Part shown: piece after piece, positions 57,723 to 64,000 of the stretch
How the letters are laid out: the number at the start of each line of letters is the position of its first letter
How positions within the stretch are numbered: position 1 is the first letter of the stretch
Assembly (NCBI RefSeq): GCF_000342165.1
Contig: NZ_AMRV01000006.1
Span: 1-64,000, forward strand
Direction of reading: 5' to 3'
DNA length: 64,000 bases
Origin: Pacificimonas flava
GTDB taxonomy: Bacteria; Pseudomonadota; Alphaproteobacteria; Sphingomonadales; Sphingomonadaceae
Translations under genes and position numbers: made by a program
The notes under the pieces: model-generated
Told to the model about the DNA's origin: nothing
Database searches by the model: none
The model's input: the letters and a program-made list of their open reading frames with translations, nothing else

Positions 57723-59213
57723 TTAAGCGGGAAGTCCGGCCATGACCTGGTCGACCGCTCGTTTCCAGCCGGCACGGCGCTCCCGCCTTGCCTCATCTGG
57801 CAAGATTGGCGAGAAACGCCGATCCACGGTTCGCATCGCACTCGCAGCCTCCCGGGGGGAGGCGTAAGCGCCGCAGCCAATGGCGGCCAGCATCGCGGCG
57901 CCAAGCGCCGTCGTCTCCACCACGTTTGGCCGCTCGACCTCGATTCCGGTGGCGTCGGCGAGGTCCTGACACAGCCAGTCATTCTTCACCATTCCGCCGT
58001 CGATTTTCAGGACGCCCGGCTCCACCCCGTCGGCAGCCATCGCTTCCAGCACGTCCGCCGTCTGATTTCCAACCGCCTCCAGACAGGCTCGAACCACATG
58101 TGCCTTTCCGGATGCACCTGACAGGCCGGTGATGACGCCGCGCGCTTCCGGCTCCCACTGCGGCGCACCGAGACCGGCGAAGGCCGGCACGAACACCACC
58201 CCCGACGTATCATCGACGGATCGTGCCAGACCTTCACTTTCGGCAGCACTTGCCAAAAGACCCATTTGGTCGCGCAGCCAATCGACTGCGCTGCCGGCCA
58301 CAAAGATACTGCCCTCAAGCGCATAGATCGTTTCGAGGTCCACCTTCCAGCCGAGGGTCGAGAGAAGGCGCTGTTCGGAAACCGGAACCGAGGCGCCGGC
58401 ATTCGCCAGCAGAAACGCGCCCGTACCATAGGTCGACTTCACCGCACCGGGCCGCAAGCAATCCTGCCCCATGGCGGCAGCCTGCTGGTCACCGGCCGCG
58501 CCCGTGATCGACAATGTGCGTCCGCCGATCAGGCGGGTCTCTCCAAGCGCTCCGGAACATGCGCCGATGAACGGCAGAACGCTCGGCGGAACGCCGAACA
58601 GCCGGCAAAGCTCCTCATCCCACTCCGCGCTCTTCAGATCCATCAGCAGCGTACGCGCGGCATTCGAGGCATCGGTTTCGAACGTGTCGCCTCCTGAAAG
58701 GCGAAAACGCAAATAGGCGTCTACCGTCCCCGCCGCGAGTCGGTTCGCATCGGCGGCGGCCTTCACCGCAGGCCAGTTTTCAAGCGCCCATCCGATCTTC
58801 GTTGCGGAAAAATAGGGATCGAGGAGTAGGCCGGTTTGGGCCTGCACAGCGGCCTCGTGACCGGCCGCCCTCAGGTCCGCGCAGATCCTCGCGGTACGGC
58901 GATCCTGCCACACAATCGCCGGCGCCAGCGGACTGCCATCGGTCTTCTCCCAGAAAACCACGGTCTCGCGCTGGTTGGTGATTCCGATCGACAAGATACG
59001 TTCGGCGCCGACATCGGCGGCAACCTCGTTTGCGCAGGCGAGCGTGCGGTCCCAAATTTCGGCCGCGTCATGCTCCACCCAGCCGGACCTGGGATAGACC
59101 TGCGTCAGCGGGCGTCCCGCCTCAGCCGCAACGCGGCCCTGCAAATCGAACGCTACTGCGCGCGTTGAGGTCGTTCCCTCGTCGATCACCAGGATCAGGT
59201 CAGCCAAGTCCAT
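57723..59213 (-). CDS. glpK: Glycerol kinase
   Basis: GlpK phosphorylates glycerol to glycerol-3-phosphate. From the ATG at 59211-59213 it has 496 residues, close to E. coli GlpK; a longer TTG frame upstream is less likely. Sequence features are IDEGTTSTRAVAFD at the start, the adenosine site GITNQRETVVFWEKTDGSPL, DQQAAAMGQ and FVPAFAGLGAPQWEP, and the phosphate region KIDGGMVKNDWLCQ. It is divergent from glpD, with 128 bases between that hold the promoters of both. Confidence 0.97.
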   Translation of the reverse strand: MDLADLILVIDEGTTSTRAVAFDLQGRVAAEAGRPLTQVYPRSGWVEHDAAEIWDRTLACANEVAADVGAERILSIGITNQRETVVFWEKTDGSPLAPAIVWQDRRTARICADLRAAGHEAAVQAQTGLLLDPYFSATKIGWALENWPAVKAAADANRLAAGTVDAYLRFRLSGGDTFETDASNAARTLLMDLKSAEWDEELCRLFGVPPSVLPFIGACSGALGETRLIGGRTLSITGAAGDQQAAAMGQDCLRPGAVKSTYGTGAFLLANAGASVPVSEQRLLSTLGWKVDLETIYALEGSIFVAGSAVDWLRDQMGLLASAAESEGLARSVDDTSGVVFVPAFAGLGAPQWEPEARGVITGLSGASGKAHVVRACLEAVGNQTADVLEAMAADGVEPGVLKIDGGMVKNDWLCQDLADATGIEVERPNVVETTALGAAMLAAIGCGAYASPREAASAMRTVDRRFSPILPDEARRERRAGWKRAVDQVMAGLPA

Positions 59214-59341
59214 CTCTCCCCAGGCCGGCGCCGCCACCGCGCCCGGTGACGGAGCGTAAACGGTTGCCAAGCTATTGCATTCACGCCTTCCCTAACTCTC
59301 AGGGCCTGCCTAGGTAAGCCGTCCAACGGACAAGTCTGACG

Positions 59342-60814
59342 ATGCAGCGCGATCACTTCGACATCATCATCATCGGCGCGGGCATCAACGGCGCCGGGAT
59401 CGCGCGCGACGCAGCCGGCCGCGGACTGAAGGTCGCGCTGGTGGAGGCCGGCGACCTTGGCGGCGGCACCTCCTCCGCCTCCACCAAGCTCATTCACGGC
59501 GGCCTGCGTTATCTGGAGTTCTACGAATTCGCGCTGGTAAGGGAGGCTCTTGCGGAGCGCGAGACGATCCTCTCCATCGCTCCGCATCTTGCCTCTCCGA
59601 TGCCCTTCGTCCTGCCACTGTCGCAGGAAACGCGGCCCTCCTGGATGATCCGCGCCGGCCTACTGCTGTATGATCGGCTGGCGAAGCGGCGCAGTTTTCC
59701 GAACTCTCAGACGCTGTCGCTCAGGGATGATATCGCAGGGCACGGCCTGGCCGACCGCTTCACGCGCGCGTTTCGCTATTGGGACGGCTGGGTCGACGAC
59801 AGCCGCCTTGTCATCGCCAATTGCCAGGACGCGGCGCGGCGGGGGGCGGAAATCCTCCCGCGTGACGGCGCCGTCACCGCCTTTCACAGCGAGGCCGGCT
59901 GGCTCGTTGCGCTGGAAAGCGGCCGCGAACTTTATGGCAGCCGCATCGTCAACTGCACGGGGCCGTGGGCGGAGGATGTGGCGAAGACGGTTCTCGGCCT
60001 GAACGATGCGCCGCGCGTCAATCTGGTCCAGGGTGCCCATATCGTCGTGCCGCGCGCCGGTCGGCAGCGCGACGCCTACATGCTGCAGCAGCCCGACGGG
60101 CGCATAATTTTCGTCATCCCGTTCAAGGAACGCTACAGCCTGATCGGGACGACGGAGACCCGGGTAAGCGACGCCGCGGATCCGCAGATCACCGAAGGGG
60201 AAATCGATTACCTGCTCGCAGCGGCCAATCGCTACTTGCGGCGTGAACTGGCCCGGGAGGACATCGTTGCGAGCTTCGCAGGCATTCGCCCGCTCGTCCT
60301 GGAGGAGGGGAAAGGCGCCCGCGAAACCAGCCGCGAATGGAAGTTTCTCCAGCATTCGGGCATGAATGCGACGACGGTCATCGGCGGCAAGCTGACCACC
60401 TACCGCCTGCTTGCCGAGGCACTCCTTGCCGAGCTGTACCCGAAAACCGCGCCGTGGACGGCGGATCAAACCCTGCCCGGGGGCGACATTCCGCGCTCCC
60501 AAAACCGCCCGCCGCACGAAGATTTTCGGGCCTGGACAAAAGGGCTTTGCGGACGGTTTCCTGACCACGACCCGGATCTCGTCGGACGCTTCGCAAGTCT
60601 TTATGGTACGCGCGCCGAGGCACTTCTGGCCGGCGGGGTGGGCCGCAATCTTGGCGGTATCTTCGAAGCCGAGGTCGACTATCTCGTGGCGGAGGAATGG
60701 GCACGAACCGCAGAGGACATTCTATGGCGTCGCACGAAACTCGGGCTCAGCGCACCCCCGGAAGCGGCAGACAACATCGAACGCCATATTCGCGCCTCAT
60801 ACACGCCCTCTTAA
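59342..60814 (+). CDS. glpD: Glycerol-3-phosphate dehydrogenase (FAD)
   Basis: GlpD oxidises glycerol-3-phosphate to dihydroxyacetone phosphate and passes electrons to quinone. The 490 residues begin with the FAD-binding motif IIGAGINGAGIARDAAGRG and continue with GGTSSASTKLIHGGLRYLE, FVIPFKERYSLIGTTET and a C-terminal helical domain (CGRFPDHDPDLVGRFASLYG). Divergent from glpK; the two make the aerobic glycerol pathway. A glycerol transporter was not seen in the window. Confidence 0.97.
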   Translation: MQRDHFDIIIIGAGINGAGIARDAAGRGLKVALVEAGDLGGGTSSASTKLIHGGLRYLEFYEFALVREALAERETILSIAPHLASPMPFVLPLSQETRPSWMIRAGLLLYDRLAKRRSFPNSQTLSLRDDIAGHGLADRFTRAFRYWDGWVDDSRLVIANCQDAARRGAEILPRDGAVTAFHSEAGWLVALESGRELYGSRIVNCTGPWAEDVAKTVLGLNDAPRVNLVQGAHIVVPRAGRQRDAYMLQQPDGRIIFVIPFKERYSLIGTTETRVSDAADPQITEGEIDYLLAAANRYLRRELAREDIVASFAGIRPLVLEEGKGARETSREWKFLQHSGMNATTVIGGKLTTYRLLAEALLAELYPKTAPWTADQTLPGGDIPRSQNRPPHEDFRAWTKGLCGRFPDHDPDLVGRFASLYGTRAEALLAGGVGRNLGGIFEAEVDYLVAEEWARTAEDILWRRTKLGLSAPPEAADNIERHIRASYTPS

Positions 60815-60867
60815 GCTCGCAGCCTTATGGTCGTTACCCGCATTGATGGATGCTGGGAGCGAATGCG

Positions 60868-61149
60868 ATGAGTGACATGACACCGGTACAGGTGGAGGGC
60901 GCGTTGGCGTGCGACTACGCCGGCGAAACCGCCGTCGGTCTGCTCGATGCGCTCATGGAGGCCATGGTCCTCGTCCGCCCCGGCCGCAGCAGCGCCAAAA
61001 TCGCGAGCGATCTCTATCGTCTCGGGGATGGCGCGGCCTACGTCGCTCAAGAACTGGAAGCGCTCGTATCCGGACGCCCCGCGCCGGAGCAGGGGCCGGC
61101 TCTACCGCCGCAGAGCGGCTGCGGCCAGTATCGCAGCGCGAACGGCTAA
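60868..61149 (+). CDS. Small hypothetical protein after glpD
   Basis: A frame of 93 codons with ATG at 60868-60870 and GGGAG eight bases upstream. The product is MSDMTPVQVEGALACDYAGE, then TAVGLLDALMEAMVLVRPGR, with no signal peptide or membrane span. I do not recognise a family; the helical first half looks protein-like and codon use is normal. It begins 53 bases after glpD, so may be co-transcribed. Confidence 0.5.
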   Translation: MSDMTPVQVEGALACDYAGETAVGLLDALMEAMVLVRPGRSSAKIASDLYRLGDGAAYVAQELEALVSGRPAPEQGPALPPQSGCGQYRSANG

Positions 61150-61168
61150 GCGGCGCAGCTTCGGCCAC

Positions 61169-62152
61169 CTAGAAAAACGGCTGGGCGTTCAGACAGCGCG
61201 CGAAAAGCTGCGGATCGACATTGCCGCCAGACAGCGTGACGAGTACGGTCTTTCCCGTCGCCTGAACTCCGCCAGTCAAAAGTGCGGCCAGTGCCGCCGC
61301 CCCGCCCGGCTCCACGACCAGTTTCAGGTCTTCCATTGCGAAACGCATCGCCCGCAGCGCATCCACGTCACTGACAGCCACGCCACGCGCGCCGCGTCCG
61401 CTCAGGATGCCGAATGTCAGCGGCGAAATCTTCAGAGTCTGCAACGCGTCGAGCAGGGTCGGCCCGGGATTGTGCACGGGCTGGATGGCGCCGGCTGCCA
61501 TCGACTCGCCTGCATCGGCGTACCCTTCGGGCTCAGCCAGCACGATGTCCGCCTGTGGCAGGGCAAGCGCGATCCCGCTGGAAAGACCGCCGCCGCCGCA
61601 GCAGATGACAGCCATATCGGCGGCGCGGCCGGCATCTTTCAGCTGTTCACGGGCCTCCAGCCCGGCTGTACCCTGCCCGGCAATGATGTACGGATCGTCG
61701 AAGGAGGGAACGAGCGTTGCCCCCCGCTCCGCGCTGAGCCGTGCGGCGATATCCTCGCGCGATTCCGACAGACGGTCATAGGAGATGATTTCCGCCCCGT
61801 CGGCTTCGGTCCGGCGCACTTTGATGTCCGGCGCATCCGACGGCATGACGATGGCGGCGGGAATGCCCAGCAGCTTTGCAGCCCGGGCGACGCCCTGCGC
61901 ATGATTGCCGGAGGAAAAGGCGACCACCCCGGCGGTGCGTTCCGAATCGGACAGGGCCGAGAGGCGATTATAGGCACCGCGAAACTTGAACGATCCGGTG
62001 ACCTGCAGGCATTCGGCCTTCAGGAAGACCGAGGCCCCCGTCAAAGCATCCAGCCTGTCTGAGCGGATCAACGGCGTTCTCGCCGCGACACCCTTGATCC
62101 GGCTGGCGGCAATTGTCAGGTCGGCGGCGGAAACGGAGGTCTGGCTGTTCAT
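61169..62152 (-). CDS. Threonine/serine dehydratase-like PLP enzyme
   Basis: This 327-residue fold type II enzyme probably deaminates serine or threonine, or a related amino acid such as hydroxyaspartate. The ATG at 62150-62152 has GGGAGG five bases upstream. PLP Lys56 is in TGSFKFRGAY, the Asn of FSSGNHAQGVA is present and the glycine loop is VICCGGGGLSSG. It lacks the C-terminal ACT-like domain of biosynthetic IlvA, so it is catabolic or racemase-like. It is divergent from the decarboxylase gene. Confidence 0.9.
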   Translation of the reverse strand: MNSQTSVSAADLTIAASRIKGVAARTPLIRSDRLDALTGASVFLKAECLQVTGSFKFRGAYNRLSALSDSERTAGVVAFSSGNHAQGVARAAKLLGIPAAIVMPSDAPDIKVRRTEADGAEIISYDRLSESREDIAARLSAERGATLVPSFDDPYIIAGQGTAGLEAREQLKDAGRAADMAVICCGGGGLSSGIALALPQADIVLAEPEGYADAGESMAAGAIQPVHNPGPTLLDALQTLKISPLTFGILSGRGARGVAVSDVDALRAMRFAMEDLKLVVEPGGAAALAALLTGGVQATGKTVLVTLSGGNVDPQLFARCLNAQPFF

Positions 62153-62339
62153 GCAAACCTCCCTGCGATGCACTTGGCCGTGTGGCAAGGAGGGAGTGCA
62201 TGCGCTTCGTCGAACGCAAGATACCGCGCGCTTTACACGGTTCCCGTGCCCTCCTATATGCGCTCTCCCGCTGCCCTAAAGGGACTTCCACCGTGAAGGC
62301 AGCATCTTGGCGAAACTACCCATTAGGAGGTCCCTTGAG

Positions 62340-63530
62340 TTGCGAAAGTATCATAACGCTCTCGGTGTAGCGGCCGCTTTGCGGCCGGCTTCCCCCGTCA
62401 CGCTCGTCCGTCCGCATGCGGCGGCGCGCGCAGCGCGTTTCTTCGCGCAAAGATTTCCGGGTCTTTCGATGTACGCGGTCAAGGCGAATCCATCGCCGGA
62501 CCTGCTGCGCACGCTCTGGAATGCGGGCATCACGCACTATGACGTCGCCTCGATCACAGAGGTGCGGCTGGTCCGGTCGGTCCTGCCCGACGCCAAGCTG
62601 TGCTTCATGCATCCGGTGAAGTCGGCGGAGGCGATCACCGAGGCCTATTTCGAACATGGCGTCCGCACCTTCTCGCTCGACACACAGGAGGAATTGGACA
62701 AGATCGTGGAGGCGACGGGCGCCCCCGACGATCTGTGGCTGTGCGTGCGCATCCGCGTTTCTTCGGATCATTCGGAGCTCAGCCTCGCGTCCAAGTTCGG
62801 CGTACGCGCGGAGGAGGCAGCGCCGCTGCTGATGGCCGCGCGCCAGGCATCCGATGCGCTGGGGGTCTGCTTTCACGTCGGCAGCCAGGCAATGAGCCCT
62901 GCGGCCTACACCAACGCCATCGCGCTTGTCCGCGCCGCGATCGTGGAGGCGGGCGTGACCGTCGACGTCGTCGATGTTGGCGGCGGCTTTCCGTCCGTCT
63001 ACCCCGGCATGGACCCGGCCCCGCTCGATCTTTACTTTCAGGCGGTCCACGACGCGTTCGAGGATATGCCGATCAGCTATTCCGCCGAACTGTGGTGCGA
63101 GCCCGGCCGCGCGCTGTGCGCTGAATATGCGAGCGTTCTCGTTCGTGTGGAGCAGCGCAAGGGCAACACGCTCTACATCAACGACGGCGCGTACGGTTCC
63201 CTGTTTGATGCCGCGCATGTGGCGTGGCGTTTTCCGAGTGCGCTCATCCGCTCCGAACCGAGCGAAGCAGAATTCGAGGCCTTCGACCTCTACGGCCCGA
63301 CCTGCGACGACATGGATCACATGGACGGACCCTTCTATCTGCCCGGTGATGTAAAGGCCGGCGATTTCATCGAGATCGGCATGCTGGGCGCCTATGGCGC
63401 GGCCATGCGCACCGCCTTCAACGGCTTCGGCTCCTCAGAGACGGTCGAGGTTGCGGACGAACCCATGTTCAGCCTCTACCGCGAGGACGAACAGGGTGCG
63501 GAGATCATCTCGATCACCGGCCGCAACTGA
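62340..63530 (+). CDS. Fold-III PLP ornithine decarboxylase
   Basis: This 396-residue enzyme belongs to the ornithine/diaminopimelate decarboxylases and should make putrescine. I chose the TTG at 62340-62342 because AGGAGG lies nine bases upstream (62325-62330), and MRKYHNALGVAAALRP matches the normal N terminus. PLP Lys48 is in MYAVKANPSPDLL, the PLP-binding glycine loop is VVDVGGGFPSVYP, E254 is in WCEPGRALC and the catalytic C322 is in GPTCDDMDHM, which fits ornithine (or lysine/ornithine) decarboxylase more than carboxynorspermidine decarboxylase. A carboxynorspermidine dehydrogenase gene follows, supporting polyamine synthesis. Confidence 0.9.
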   Translation: MRKYHNALGVAAALRPASPVTLVRPHAAARAARFFAQRFPGLSMYAVKANPSPDLLRTLWNAGITHYDVASITEVRLVRSVLPDAKLCFMHPVKSAEAITEAYFEHGVRTFSLDTQEELDKIVEATGAPDDLWLCVRIRVSSDHSELSLASKFGVRAEEAAPLLMAARQASDALGVCFHVGSQAMSPAAYTNAIALVRAAIVEAGVTVDVVDVGGGFPSVYPGMDPAPLDLYFQAVHDAFEDMPISYSAELWCEPGRALCAEYASVLVRVEQRKGNTLYINDGAYGSLFDAAHVAWRFPSALIRSEPSEAEFEAFDLYGPTCDDMDHMDGPFYLPGDVKAGDFIEIGMLGAYGAAMRTAFNGFGSSETVEVADEPMFSLYREDEQGAEIISITGRN

Positions 63531-63552
63531 CGGCTTGAAAACAGGCCCCATA

Positions 63553-63582
63553 GCGTCATCCCGGCGAAAACCGGGATGACGC
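63553..63582. repeat. Palindromic REP-like element
   Basis: GCGTCATCCCGG (63553-63564) pairs exactly with CCGGGATGACGC (63571-63582) around CGAAAA. This kind of GTCATCCCGG palindrome occurs often in alphaproteobacterial spacers. Here it lies just after the decarboxylase gene and may act as a transcript-end stabiliser. Confidence 0.75.
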
Positions 63583-63700
63583 AGGACGAGGTTACACCCC
63601 TTGTCTGCGGCGACCGCATCCGCTTTTAGCATATGCGAAACGGACCCTCGCCCCGCCCGCGGGCATTGACCACCAAACCCATTCCCAAGGGAGCATCCCT

Positions 63701-64000
63701 ATGTCCCACACCCTCGTCATTGGCGCCGGCGGCGTCTCCTCCGTCGCGGTTCACAAGATGGCCATGAACTCGGAGATTTTTTCGAAGGTCTCGCTCGCCA
63801 GCCGTACGCAGTCGAAGTGCGATGCCATTGCCGCCTCGGTAAAGGAACGCACGGGGCAAACGGTGGACACCTATCAGATCGATGCCGATGACATCGACGC
63901 GACGGCGCGGCTGATCGAGGAGCTGAAGCCCGATCTCCTCGTCAACCTGGCTCTCCCCTATCAGGATCTCGCGCTGATGGAGGCCTGCCTGAAGACCGGC
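63701..64000 (+). CDS. Carboxynorspermidine dehydrogenase-like (partial)
   Basis: The first 100 codons of a gene run off the right edge. The product starts MSHTLVIGAGGVSSVAVHKM, a Rossmann NAD(P) motif typical of the saccharopine-dehydrogenase family, and continues SRTQSKCDAIAASVKE, then DADDIDATARLIEELKPDLL and VNLALPYQDLALMEA. Placed right after the ornithine decarboxylase gene it is most likely carboxynorspermidine/carboxyspermidine synthase, which joins putrescine or diaminopropane with aspartate semialdehyde. AAGGGAGC lies just upstream of the ATG. The rest of the gene is outside the window. Confidence 0.82.
   Translation, partial: MSHTLVIGAGGVSSVAVHKMAMNSEIFSKVSLASRTQSKCDAIAASVKERTGQTVDTYQIDADDIDATARLIEELKPDLLVNLALPYQDLALMEACLKTG

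Overview
The window looks like chromosomal DNA of an alphaproteobacterium, most probably order Sphingomonadales. The base composition is GC-rich. The block carB-carA-yqeY-dnaG-rpoD, the long acidic insert in RpoD, the many TonB-dependent receptors, the FecI/FecR signalling trio and an NDUFS4-like complex I protein all fit that placement. No phage, plasmid or CRISPR signature was seen. The naming rests on reading the sequence only.

Layout: (1) 0.5-7.7 kb, minus strand: ECF sigma factor, FecR-like anti-sigma factor, STN-domain TonB receptor and a 1,084-residue autotransporter, all in one direction, which look like one cell-surface-signalling unit. (2) 8.0-10.2 kb: katG. (3) 10.4-27.8 kb: an accessory block of nearly all exported hydrolases. 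It holds three paralogous amidohydrolases, a Tat-exported creatinase/M24-fold protein, a MetX-like alpha/beta hydrolase, a DUF885 lipoprotein and a SnoaL-like lipoprotein. With them are a large TonB receptor, an APC amino-acid permease, an Ldh2-family dehydrogenase and a FadR/FCD-type GntR regulator. (4) 27.85-29.1 kb: a decayed IS3-family element next to tRNA-Arg(TCT). (5) 29.2-64 kb: mainly housekeeping genes, namely an acyl-CoA-synthetase-like ligase, polyprenyl diphosphate synthase, chorismate mutase, M1 aminopeptidase, phenylalanine hydroxylase, MFS exporter, cysteine synthase, rhomboid protease, GreA, carbamoyl-phosphate synthase, primase, RpoD, MoxR and its VWA partner, glycerol catabolism (glpK/glpD), a threonine-dehydratase-like enzyme and the start of a polyamine pathway.

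How the genes may work together: in region 3 the receptor would bring a substrate across the outer membrane, the exported hydrolases would cut it in the periplasm, the APC permease would import an amino-acid-like product, and the Ldh2-family enzyme would oxidise or reduce it in the cytoplasm. Three 12-base boxes centred on GTATAC lie upstream of the three operon starts of this block, and the GntR gene at its end is the obvious candidate to bind them. The substrate is unknown; peptides rich in proline or basic residues are a guess from the enzyme families.

The best leads for something undescribed are this island and its boxes, and the sigma/anti-sigma/receptor unit that ends in an autotransporter. 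Smaller oddities are an RND-pump fragment placed in frame after the permease stop codon, a 59-codon membrane-protein gene after glpK, a soluble MCP-like sensor between moxR and its VWA partner, a doubly broken IS3 element carrying a 32-base perfect palindrome, and an amidohydrolase that lacks the usual bridging lysine.
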